Assembly: GCF_030409715.1 (NCBI RefSeq)
Contig: NZ_JAUFQI010000001.1
Coordinates: 1,295,001-1,359,000, forward strand
Length of the DNA stretch: 64,000 nucleotides
Source: Reinekea marina
Lineage (GTDB): Bacteria; Pseudomonadota; Gammaproteobacteria; Pseudomonadales; Natronospirillaceae
Direction of reading: 5' to 3'
This document shows positions 56,639 through 64,000 of the stretch, one piece after another; within the stretch, counting starts at the first letter, position 1; each line of letters begins with the position of its first letter. The notes below the pieces were generated by a model that searched no databases, was not told where the DNA came from, and was given only the letters and a program-made list of their open reading frames with translations. Made by a program: the position numbers and the translations under genes.

Positions 56639-59467
56639 TTAGCCTTTTTCGAGTAGCGGCTTTAAGTACTTACCTGTAGCCGATGCCTTATCTTTTGCAA
56701 TATGCTCTGGCGTTCCAGCTGCTACAATGTTACCGCCTTTTACGCCACCTTCTGGCCCTAAATCGACAACCCAGTCGGCCGTTTTAACGACATCTAAGTT
56801 GTGCTCAATAACGACCACGGTATTTCCGTTATCACGAAGTCGATGTAATACATCGAGCAGTAACTTAATGTCTTGGAAGTGCAAGCCAGTGGTAGGTTCA
56901 TCTAAAATATATAAGGTACTGCCAGTGTCTCGTTTTGATAGCTCGCGTGCTAGTTTAACTCGCTGTGCCTCACCACCAGAAAGCGTAGTGGCGCTTTGGC
57001 CCAGTTTTACATAAGACAAACCAACGTCCATCAATGTTTGTAATTTACGAGATAGCGCAGGAATAGCTTCAAAAAATTCAGAGGCGTCTTCAATCGTCAT
57101 ATCGAGCACTTCATGAATGTTTTTGCCTTTATAACGTACCTCTAGAGTTTCGCGGTTATAGCGTTTACTTTGGCAAACATCACATGCCACGTATATATCG
57201 GCTAGAAAGTGCATTTCAACTTTAATTAAGCCATCGCCTTGGCAAGCTTCACAACGGCCACCTTTGACATTAAAACTAAAGCGCCCCGGAGCATAACCGC
57301 GTGAGCGTGCTTCTTGTGTTGCGGCAAATAAATCACGTACTGCGGTAAAAATTCCCGTATAGGTTGCTGGGTTGGAGCGGGGAGTACGTCCAATCGGGCT
57401 TTGATCAATATCTACGACTTTGTCGAAGTGGTCTAACCCTTGAACCGATTTATAGGGTGCAGCCGTTAAGGTGGTTGCGTTATTCAATTCGGTCGCGGCT
57501 AGCGGGTAAAGTGTGCGGTTTATTAGAGTTGATTTCCCTGACCCTGAAACACCTGTAATACAAGTGAATAAGCCAACCGGTATTTCTAATGTCACATCAT
57601 TCAGGTTGTTGCCCGAAGCCCCTTTAATAACCAATTGCTTATCTGGATCTATCGGTAATCGTTGCTTTGGAACATCAATTTTTTTCTTGCCGCTAAGGTA
57701 TTGCCCGGTGATGGAATTTTTGTTTTTCATGACCTGCTTCGGTGTGCCAGCGGCAATGACTTGGCCACCATGAACACCTGCGCCTGGGCCAATGTCTAAT
57801 ACGTAATCGGCTGTCATAATGGCGTCTTCATCGTGTTCAACCACAATGACTGTGTTGCCCATGTCGCGTAAATTGGTCAGTGTTTTTAAGAGACGATCAT
57901 TATCACGCTGATGCAAACCAATAGATGGCTCATCTAAAATGTACATTACGCCAACTAAGCCTGCACCAATCTGGCTGGCTAAGCGAATTCGTTGAGTTTC
58001 ACCGCCCGATAAAGTATCGGCGCTTCGATCGAGTGATAAATAGTCTAAACCGACGTTTTCTAAAAAGGTGAGCCGTTGAATAATTTCTTTTAAAATTTTA
58101 TCGGCAATTTGTGCACGTGCGCCCTGTAGCTTTAACTTATTGTAGTAGGCGACGGCATCGGCTATCGACATACGGGTAACTTCAGGTAACGTAATGCCTT
58201 CAATAAAGACATTGCGCGAGCTTTCCTTCAGGCGGCTACCATGGCAACTCGGGCAGGCTTGCTCGGCCATTAGTTTAGAGAACTCTTCACGTACCGCGTT
58301 ACTGTCTGTTTCGCGGTAGCGCCGCTCTATATTTGGTACTACGCCTTCAAAAGGATGGCGACGGTTATACACCGACCCTCGGCTGTTCACATAGTTAAAT
58401 TCAATTTCAACATCACCGCTGCCTTCGAGCACGGTCTTTTGAAATTTTTTCGGCAGCTTGCCAAAGGGTTTTTCAATATCGACTTTATAATGTTTAGCGA
58501 GCGAGGTGAGCTGACTAAAATAATAAACGGACCGGCGATCCCAGCCCATAATGGCACCTTCGGCTAAGGTCAGCTTTGGGTCTCTGATTACTTTGTCTAA
58601 ATCAAAAAATTGCTTTAACCCTAAACCATCGCATTCGCCACAAGCACCGGCCGGGTTGTTGAATGAAAACATTCTTGGCTCTAACTCGGTAATAGAGTAA
58701 CCACAGACAGGGCAAGCGAATTTGCTTGAAAACACCATGTCTTCACCATCGCCATCCATCCAAGTAATCTGGGCAATGCCTCCTGTTAATGCAAGGCAAG
58801 TTTCAAACGATTCGGCTAAGCGTAGGTTTATGTCATCTCGCACTTTGAAGCGATCGACAACGGCTTCAATGGTGTGCTTTTTACGTTTATCGAGCTCAGG
58901 AACTTCGTCTAGGTCCATTACAGTGCCATCTAAACGTACACGTACAAAACCTTGCGCTTTTAACTCGTTAAATACATGTAAATGCTCACCTTTGCGATCA
59001 CGGATCAACGGTGCTAACAGCATTAATTTGCTGCCTTCAGGGAGCGCGACGACTTGATCGACCATTTGGCTAACCGTTTGTGCTTCTAATGCTTCGCCAT
59101 GTTCTGGGCAGCGCGGAACGCCCACTCTGGCAAATAAAAGGCGTAAGTAATCGTAAATTTCAGTTGTAGTACCAACGGTAGAGCGAGGGTTGTGGCTGGT
59201 TGTCTTTTGTTCAATTGAAATGGCAGGAGACAGACCTTCGATGTGGTCAACATCTGGCTTTTCCATCATGGATAAGAATTGGCGAGCATAGGTAGATAAA
59301 GATTCTACATAGCGACGCTGCCCTTCGGCATATAGTGTATCGAACGCAAGTGAAGACTTTCCGGAACCTGATAAACCGGTAATAACCACGAGTTTATCGC
59401 GAGGAATGTCAATAGTGATGTCTTTTAAGTTATGAGTGCGTGCGCCTTGGACGGAAATTGTGCCCAT
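56639..59467 (-). CDS. uvrA: Excinuclease ABC subunit A
   Basis: Damage-recognition ATPase of nucleotide excision repair. From the ATG at 59467 ([14 protein letters not shown]) it has 942 residues, like E. coli UvrA (940). Motifs: first Walker [21 protein letters not shown], zinc-binding Cys pairs (CPVC with [12 protein letters not shown] with CDVC), second Walker [11 protein letters not shown], and the ABC signatures [12 protein letters not shown] and [12 protein letters not shown]. The frame upstream of 59467 adds 28 unlikely residues. It is divergent from an MFS gene, with a LexA box in the intergenic region. Confidence 0.98.
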   Translation of the reverse strand: MGTISVQGARTHNLKDITIDIPRDKLVVITGLSGSGKSSLAFDTLYAEGQRRYVESLSTYARQFLSMMEKPDVDHIEGLSPAISIEQKTTSHNPRSTVGTTTEIYDYLRLLFARVGVPRCPEHGEALEAQTVSQMVDQVVALPEGSKLMLLAPLIRDRKGEHLHVFNELKAQGFVRVRLDGTVMDLDEVPELDKRKKHTIEAVVDRFKVRDDINLRLAESFETCLALTGGIAQITWMDGDGEDMVFSSKFACPVCGYSITELEPRMFSFNNPAGACGECDGLGLKQFFDLDKVIRDPKLTLAEGAIMGWDRRSVYYFSQLTSLAKHYKVDIEKPFGKLPKKFQKTVLEGSGDVEIEFNYVNSRGSVYNRRHPFEGVVPNIERRYRETDSNAVREEFSKLMAEQACPSCHGSRLKESSRNVFIEGITLPEVTRMSIADAVAYYNKLKLQGARAQIADKILKEIIQRLTFLENVGLDYLSLDRSADTLSGGETQRIRLASQIGAGLVGVMYILDEPSIGLHQRDNDRLLKTLTNLRDMGNTVIVVEHDEDAIMTADYVLDIGPGAGVHGGQVIAAGTPKQVMKNKNSITGQYLSGKKKIDVPKQRLPIDPDKQLVIKGASGNNLNDVTLEIPVGLFTCITGVSGSGKSTLINRTLYPLAATELNNATTLTAAPYKSVQGLDHFDKVVDIDQSPIGRTPRSNPATYTGIFTAVRDLFAATQEARSRGYAPGRFSFNVKGGRCEACQGDGLIKVEMHFLADIYVACDVCQSKRYNRETLEVRYKGKNIHEVLDMTIEDASEFFEAIPALSRKLQTLMDVGLSYVKLGQSATTLSGGEAQRVKLARELSKRDTGSTLYILDEPTTGLHFQDIKLLLDVLHRLRDNGNTVVVIEHNLDVVKTADWVVDLGPEGGVKGGNIVAAGTPEHIAKDKASATGKYLKPLLEKG

Positions 59468-59644
59468 TAGAACCTCGATAATGAATGATGCAAGGGAGCA
59501 AAGAAAACATAATTTTCTAAGAAGATCCAGCGGAGGTTTTACCCTCCGCATCAGAATAGACCAATACGGCTGGGGAGTCGGATTGGATTACTCTGTTGGA
59601 TCTGCATTTCGAGTGCGTGAAATTCGAAAGGCAATGCAAATATA

Positions 59645-59660
59645 CTGTATGAACAACCAG
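59645..59660. promoter_or_regulatory. LexA (SOS) box between uvrA and the MFS gene
   Basis: CTGTATGAACAACCAG fits the CTG-N10-CAG LexA consensus, with one half (CTGTAT) matching well. It lies 178 bases upstream of the uvrA start and 88 bases upstream of the MFS start, where gammaproteobacterial uvrA genes usually have an SOS box. It may control either or both divergent genes. Confidence 0.8.
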
Positions 59661-59747
59661 TTATCTAGTGTTTTTTATTACTTTATCGCAAGTCTCTGAT
59701 AGAATTCGCGACCGAAATAAACAGTAATTGAGGAAGCCCCAAAGCTC

Positions 59748-60926
59748 ATGGCGCTGAATAGTCTAGAACGCAAAGCCCTATCGGGTTTGGCAATGTTGTA
59801 CGCCTCTCGTATGTTGGGTTTGTTCATGGTGTTGCCGGTATTAACGCTCTATGGGCAAGAATTGTCGGAAGCGACACCTTTATTGTTAGGAGTGGCATTA
59901 GGTATTTACGGGGTTACGCAAGCCTTATTGCAAATACCCTTTGGTAGCCTGTCTGACCGTTATGGTCGTAAGCCGCTGATTTATTTTGGTTTGGTGTTAT
60001 TTTTAATCGGCAGTTTATTATGTGCCTTTAGCAACAATGTGTTCGGCATGATCGTTGGTCGGGCGCTGCAAGGCTCTGGAGCTATCTCAAGTGTCGTGCT
60101 AGCAATGTTAGCTGATTACACGCGAGAAGAAGAACGCTCAAAGTCGATGGCCATTGTAGGGGCTGTGATTGGTGCAAGCTTTGTGGTTGCTGTGGTTTTA
60201 GGTCCCATTATCAGTGGGTTTTCGGGGTTGTCCGGTCTATTTTGGTTTACGGCTGGGTTAGCGCTAGTCAGTATGCTCATTGTTGCAAAGTTACCACCCG
60301 TGCCAGACGCTCGTGTTCATGAAGAGCGGCAGGTAAAAACCAGTTTAATCGGCACCGTCATCAAAAACCCATTTGTCGGAGTGCTGAGCACTGGGATATT
60401 TCTTTTGCATGTCACGATGACGTCGGTCTTTGTTGGGTTGCCACTAATATTAGTCGAGCGTGGCTTAGCCTCGGAACAACTGGGTTGGGTGTATGGACCC
60501 GTAATGGTATTGGCGTTTATAGGCATGGCGCCCATGATGATGTTTGCTGAGAAAAGGCAAGCCCAGCTGCCTTATTTGAAAATGGCTGCCGCATTCATGG
60601 TTGTCGCGCTTGGGTCTTTAGCCAGTTATAGCGGGCTATGGTTCAGCGCTTTCGCACTTTGGTTGTTTTTTGTGGGGTTTAACTTTGTAGAGGCTACACT
60701 GCCTTCATTGTTGAGCCGGCGAGTAGAGCCCGGTGTGCGAGGCACCGCCATGGGCGTGTTTGCAACCTCACAATTTTTAGGTGCGGCAATAGGTGGCATC
60801 GCAGGTGGTTATGTTTATACATTGGCTGGTTTTTTAGGCATTGCAATACTGGGTGTAGTAGCGAATATTCTATGGAGTGTTATGCTACTCGTTCTTAAGA
60901 GTTCGCCACAATCAAAGCCGGCTTAA
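59748..60926 (+). CDS. MFS transporter (YajR-like)
   Basis: A 392-residue inner-membrane protein with twelve predicted helices and the MFS A-motif GSLSDRYGRKPLI between helices 2 and 3. It resembles YajR without the C-terminal cytoplasmic YAM domain found in E. coli. The uvrA / MFS-ssb arrangement is common in pseudomonads and Oceanospirillales. A weak TAGAAT (59700-59705) could be a -10 box. The substrate is unknown. Confidence 0.92.
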   Translation: MALNSLERKALSGLAMLYASRMLGLFMVLPVLTLYGQELSEATPLLLGVALGIYGVTQALLQIPFGSLSDRYGRKPLIYFGLVLFLIGSLLCAFSNNVFGMIVGRALQGSGAISSVVLAMLADYTREEERSKSMAIVGAVIGASFVVAVVLGPIISGFSGLSGLFWFTAGLALVSMLIVAKLPPVPDARVHEERQVKTSLIGTVIKNPFVGVLSTGIFLLHVTMTSVFVGLPLILVERGLASEQLGWVYGPVMVLAFIGMAPMMMFAEKRQAQLPYLKMAAAFMVVALGSLASYSGLWFSAFALWLFFVGFNFVEATLPSLLSRRVEPGVRGTAMGVFATSQFLGAAIGGIAGGYVYTLAGFLGIAILGVVANILWSVMLLVLKSSPQSKPA

Positions 60927-60966
60927 CACTCATTTTAGAAAGAATTGATATCGATAGGAATTCGTT

Positions 60967-61560
60967 ATGGCGAAAGGTACAGTAAATAAAGTAATTATTT
61001 TGGGCCGCTTAGGCCAAGATCCAGAAGTGCGTACAACTGCTTCAGGCACTCAAATTGTGAATTTAAACGTGGCCACTAACGAGTTAGGCCGCGCCGATGA
61101 CCAAGGTAACCGTACCGATGTGACAGAATGGCACCGCATTGTATTGTTTGGGCGTACCGCCGAAATCGCTTCGCAATATTTGTCAAAAGGCTCACAGGTA
61201 TATATCGAAGGCCGATTACAAACCCGTAAGTGGCAAGATCAAAACGGTCAAGATCGTTATTCAACTGAAATCGTCGGCAACGAAATGCAGTTCATTGGCG
61301 GCCGTAGCGACAACCAGCAACAAGGCGGTGGCTTTGGTCAAGCGGCACCTGCACAAGGTGGCTACCAGCAACCACAACAGCAAGGCGGTTACAACCAGCC
61401 TAAGCCTCAGCAAGCTGCACCACAGCAACAAAGCGGATTTGGCGCACCGCAACAAGGTGGCGGGTACCAGCAACCACAGCAAGCCCCAGCACAAGCACCA
61501 AGCCAGCCAGCACCGCCAGCCGGTGGCTTTGACGACTTTGATGATGATATTCCGTTCTAG
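60967..61560 (+). CDS. ssb: Single-stranded DNA-binding protein
   Basis: Binds ssDNA in replication and repair and recruits partners by its C-terminal tip. The 197 residues comprise an OB fold (about 1-110: [46 protein letters not shown]), a Gln/Gly/Pro-rich linker (about 115-180) and the acidic tip [11 protein letters not shown] at 60967, 40 bases after the MFS stop. It is followed by an intrinsic terminator. Confidence 0.98.
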   Translation: MAKGTVNKVIILGRLGQDPEVRTTASGTQIVNLNVATNELGRADDQGNRTDVTEWHRIVLFGRTAEIASQYLSKGSQVYIEGRLQTRKWQDQNGQDRYSTEIVGNEMQFIGGRSDNQQQGGGFGQAAPAQGGYQQPQQQGGYNQPKPQQAAPQQQSGFGAPQQGGGYQQPQQAPAQAPSQPAPPAGGFDDFDDDIPF

Positions 61561-61596
61561 CATTCCACTGAGCTTTATCGCCTAAAGCCCAATTCT

Positions 61597-61621
61597 AAAG
61601 CCCTTTAGTTAAGGGCTTTTT
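61597..61621 (+). terminator. Intrinsic terminator after ssb
   Basis: Perfect 9-bp stem AAAGCCCTT/AAGGGCTTT with loop TAGTT and a short T-run, 36 bases after the ssb stop. Confidence 0.9.
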
Positions 61622-61684
61622 AATGCCTGAAGAAAGGCAAAATGGCTTCTAGTAAGATAGATGCTTTATTTAGGGGTTATAAAT

Positions 61685-61798
61685 ATGGATGTTGAGAGTT
61701 GCAGGGACGTTGCTGAATTTAATGCAGATAAGAGTGAGAAGTATCTTGAGCAGAATGCCTGCTCGTTGAGAGCTACACCAAAAAGGCTCAGTAAATAG
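61685..61798 (+). CDS. Possible 37-residue small protein
   Basis: In the 358-base gap between ssb and the flavoprotein gene, an ATG at 61685 with AGGGG eight bases upstream opens a 37-codon frame (MDVESCRDVAEFNADKSEKY, ending PKRLSK). The composition is charged and helical, and no family is recognised. Length and isolation make it doubtful; it may be a gene remnant. The rest of this gap holds only the ssb terminator and AT-rich sequence. Confidence 0.25.
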   Translation: MDVESCRDVAEFNADKSEKYLEQNACSLRATPKRLSK

Positions 61799-61918
61799 GA
61801 AACCAAAACTTTCCTACAAAAGTGCACTCTCACTCCTGCAATCACAAAAATATTCATAAATCGTTTTTTACGACGGTTATTACAAATAATTGATTGCTTA
61901 AATAAATCTGGTCAATAA

Positions 61919-63022
61919 TTACGCTTTCTGCGCATTGAATGAACCCTCATCATCAGGCTGAGCGTCTAAGCCATCGAATGTTTTTTCAATAAACAGGTCT
62001 CGTTGTTTCATGTTAACCATGAATTTTGCTTTAGTCACACCAAATGGCAGTTGCACTAAACCTGTATTAGGTCCGGTGGGCACTAGGGCCATCATTTTTG
62101 TCATAGGTTTATAGGGTTGAGCCTTTTTCCCGGCTTTTGTAGCAAGGATATTTTTAACCAGCAAGTCCGCCTGCATACCCGCTACGTAACCTAGTTTTGG
62201 GCTTCCGGTATTCGCAATATCCCCAAGTGAATAAAGGTTATCGTAGCCTTCAACTTGAAAATAGGCGTCTACTTTTACGTAGCCTTGTTTGTTTAGTGCG
62301 GCCGATAAATGTGGTTTAAGAAATTCGGAGTTTGGTTGAGTTCCGATAGCCGAAAATACCAAGTCAGCCGTTATGGTGTGACCAGTGTTGGCGTCTTGGT
62401 ACCGATCACCTTCGGCTCGATACAGTCGGTTCGTCTCAATTTTTACACCGAGTGCTTCTAATTGCTTAAATGCAAGTTTCTGTGCCTTAGGTTTAAAGGT
62501 GTCTAAAAGAGTTGATTGGCTATGTGCTAGCGTGACAGTTTTCTCTGGAAAGGCCGCTGCTATTTCGCCTGCAAGCTCTACACCGACAACGCCTCCGCCT
62601 AGAATAAGAATATCTTTTGCGGCCTGAATATCTTGTCGTGTTTTTATTTGTTCCTGATTTCTCATTTCCAGCACGAGGCTGTTATTACTTTTGACCATCG
62701 GCATCGTTTCATAGCGGGAGCCCGTGGCGATGATTGCTTGTCGAAAGGTAATAGTTTCGCCGTTTTCAAGAATGACTTGGTGTTGATTCATCTCGGAAAC
62801 ACCACTGTGGATAAATTTTCCGGCCAGAAAATCGGTGTAACGTTTACGGGGGCTTTTAGGGAGTAATTCAGGTGCTGTGACGTTCCGTAATGTTGCGTAG
62901 GTCACTTCGAAGTAATCTTTCCGGTCCAGCATGAGCGTATTAATGCCTGCTGCGGCTAATTTCTGCGCCACTTTAGCACCAGAAAAGCCACCACCGATGA
63001 TAAGGGTATCTGTATGAATCAT
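61919..63022 (-). CDS. FAD-dependent pyridine nucleotide-disulfide oxidoreductase family protein (NDH-2/AIF-like)
   Basis: The 367 residues begin MIHTDTLIIGGGFSGAKVAQ (FAD-binding GxGxxG-type loop), with a second Rossmann motif ILGGGVVGVELAGEIA for NAD(P)H and a third block YSLGDIANTGSPKLGYVAGMQ. There is no redox CxxxxC pair and no membrane anchor, so it is more like AIF/NDH-2 quinone oxidoreductases than disulfide reductases. The frame to 63106 adds 28 residues from the promoter region and is rejected. It is divergent from a LysR gene 97 bases away, which probably controls it. Confidence 0.88.
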   Translation of the reverse strand: MIHTDTLIIGGGFSGAKVAQKLAAAGINTLMLDRKDYFEVTYATLRNVTAPELLPKSPRKRYTDFLAGKFIHSGVSEMNQHQVILENGETITFRQAIIATGSRYETMPMVKSNNSLVLEMRNQEQIKTRQDIQAAKDILILGGGVVGVELAGEIAAAFPEKTVTLAHSQSTLLDTFKPKAQKLAFKQLEALGVKIETNRLYRAEGDRYQDANTGHTITADLVFSAIGTQPNSEFLKPHLSAALNKQGYVKVDAYFQVEGYDNLYSLGDIANTGSPKLGYVAGMQADLLVKNILATKAGKKAQPYKPMTKMMALVPTGPNTGLVQLPFGVTKAKFMVNMKQRDLFIEKTFDGLDAQPDDEGSFNAQKA

Positions 63023-63085
63023 GTTAAAACTCCTATTAGTTATGTTTAGCAGTTTACTCTTGCTGTTCTGCAAATAAATAGTTAA

Positions 63086-63108
63086 CTTTGCAAAGTTTAT
63101 TTGCAAAT
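63086..63108. promoter_or_regulatory. Candidate LysR operator: tandem TTTGCAAA palindromes
   Basis: Between the divergent flavoprotein and LysR genes lie two perfect 10-base palindromes, CTTTGCAAAG (63086-63095) and ATTTGCAAAT (63099-63108), centred 13 bases apart. A third half-like TGCAAAT is at 63069. Short palindromes in a divergent LysR intergenic region are the usual binding sites of these regulators. The site sits close to the LysR start, consistent with autoregulation. Confidence 0.6.
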
Positions 63109-63119
63109 ATGAAATAATT

Positions 63120-64000
63120 ATGAATTGGAACGATATACGATTTATTCTGGCAATAGCGGAGTTTGGAAAATTACAGGAAGCCGCCGAGGCTATGAAAGTA
63201 AGTCACACGACCGTTTGGCGGAGAATACAAGCGTTAGAAAAGGGCATTGGTGCCCAGCTATTCGTTAGCGATCGTCAGGGCTACCGCTTAACCGATATTG
63301 GTGAACAGGTAATTCGGCATGCCAAAAACGTTTCCGACAGCATGGATGCTATTGACGAGATTGTCTCTGGGCAAAAAACTGAATTGAAAGGGCTCATTCG
63401 GATTACCGTGCCTCTTCAGGCGGCCAACACGTTTTTACCGTCTGTTTTGAAGGAATTTCGAACGCTGTACCCACAGATTCAATTTGAAGTCATCCAAAGC
63501 AACGTGCAGCTCGATTTGGAGAGGCGAGAAGCAGACATTGCCATTCGCGGTACGAATAAAGCACCCGATAATCTGGTCGGAAGATGCCTAGGCAGAACGA
63601 ATTGGTCTTTGTTCGTTCACGATGAATATTATGAAGGTCGGCTGATGTCTTTAGAAGAAATCAAACGGCTACCCTTGATCGGATACCAAACGGCAAGTAC
63701 GCCATCACTGCGGTGGTACGACAGTGCGTTTCAGGAATGCCCAAAGGCTATTTTGTGCAATGGTATAGACGAGGGTCAAGGCTTCGCCGAGGCCGGTTTG
63801 GGCGTGGCGTTGTTACCAACGAATGGTGATAACGCGTTAAATGAAATCTATACCTTGCCTGAACGGTTTGGTGTGGAGCTTTGGTTGTTGACGCACAAAG
63901 AAATGCGTAATTCTGCAAAAATTAGGGCCTTTTGGGAATTTCTCTTAGCAAAGTTAGAGCAACATGAACTATTACGTAAAGCAATGGCTAAACGCATTGA
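63120..64000 (+). CDS. LysR-family transcriptional regulator (3' end beyond window)
   Basis: Open from the ATG at 63120 to the window edge (293 codons, no stop), so nearly complete for this family. N-terminal helix-turn-helix (LQEAAEAMKVSHTTVWRRIQALEKGIG, about 18-44) of the CrgA-like LysR subgroup, then a periplasmic-binding-like effector domain starting IRITVPLQAANTFLP. It is divergent from the flavoprotein at 61919 across a palindrome-bearing gap. The effector is unknown. Confidence 0.9.
   Translation, partial: MNWNDIRFILAIAEFGKLQEAAEAMKVSHTTVWRRIQALEKGIGAQLFVSDRQGYRLTDIGEQVIRHAKNVSDSMDAIDEIVSGQKTELKGLIRITVPLQAANTFLPSVLKEFRTLYPQIQFEVIQSNVQLDLERREADIAIRGTNKAPDNLVGRCLGRTNWSLFVHDEYYEGRLMSLEEIKRLPLIGYQTASTPSLRWYDSAFQECPKAILCNGIDEGQGFAEAGLGVALLPTNGDNALNEIYTLPERFGVELWLLTHKEMRNSAKIRAFWEFLLAKLEQHELLRKAMAKRI

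Noticed and set aside
61261..61563. 100-codon minus-strand Leu-rich frame opposite ssb
   Set aside because: Artefact of the Gln/Gly/Pro repeat linker of SSB read on the other strand.
61666..61857. 63-codon minus-strand frame after ssb
   Set aside because: No ribosome binding site or family features, AT-rich; weaker than the small plus-strand frame in the same gap.

Overview
The window is a dense, mostly housekeeping stretch of a gammaproteobacterial chromosome. Diagnostic blocks are queG / tsaE-amidase-mutL-miaA-hfq-hflX-hflK-hflC-hisZ-purA-rnr-rlmB, gpmI-envC-ctpA-yibQ type, and uvrA-MFS-ssb with a LexA box. Gene content, moderate G+C and the hisZ/hflKC arrangement suggest a marine member of the Oceanospirillales or a near relative. 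The genus cannot be fixed from sequence alone (a Reinekea/Saccharospirillaceae-like organism is my guess). I saw no tRNA, rRNA, CRISPR array, prophage or intact insertion sequence.

Layout. 1-6784: the start of a rhodanese-family (YibN-like) gene, then gpmI, envC, ctpA, a divergent polysaccharide deacetylase, a DUF2799 lipoprotein and a TatD nuclease. 6988-11090: small accessory units. These are a two-gene operon of an Omp85-like barrel plus a potassium channel, a GDSL-like protein lacking its nucleophile, a YigZ protein and a PlsC-type acyltransferase. 11148-13967: a deleted CoA-disulfide-reductase remnant, a 28-codon leader in a structured RNA region, an ABC-F ATPase and a YgjP-like metalloprotease. 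13964-31069: the conserved tsaE-to-rlmB block plus small neighbours. 31070-35004: a LysR regulator divergent from a secreted M64 metallopeptidase lipoprotein and a small exported partner. 35056-41637: a complete MoxR-Bat type operon (moxR, DUF58, DUF4381, two VWA genes, batD) with every junction overlapping. 42038-46261: glycogen phosphorylase, a DMT transporter and a ComB-like phosphatase. 46263-50214: cheX-deoC-deoA-deoB on the minus strand. 50333-61560: a degenerate histidine-kinase-like membrane protein, an M16 protease, CnoX, an HD-GYP phosphodiesterase, uvrA, an MFS transporter and ssb. 61919-64000: an NDH-2-like flavoprotein divergent from a LysR regulator that runs off the window.

Functional links. 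EnvC (degenerate LytM domain) and the AMIN-amidase-LysM protein are the activator and the enzyme of septal murein splitting. MutL (endonuclease-type C terminus), UvrA and SSB cover DNA repair, with a LexA box upstream of uvrA. deoCAB degrade deoxynucleosides. hflK/hflC form the FtsH-modulating membrane complex.

The most interesting points are the leader-peptide/alternating-hairpin region before the ABC-F gene, the GDSL-like and histidine-kinase-like pseudoenzymes, the M64 peptidase locus with an inverted-repeat element in its promoter region, and a CheX-like gene placed ahead of the deo operon. Where an in-frame upstream start competes with one that has a better ribosome binding site or fits the family N terminus, I chose the latter and say so.
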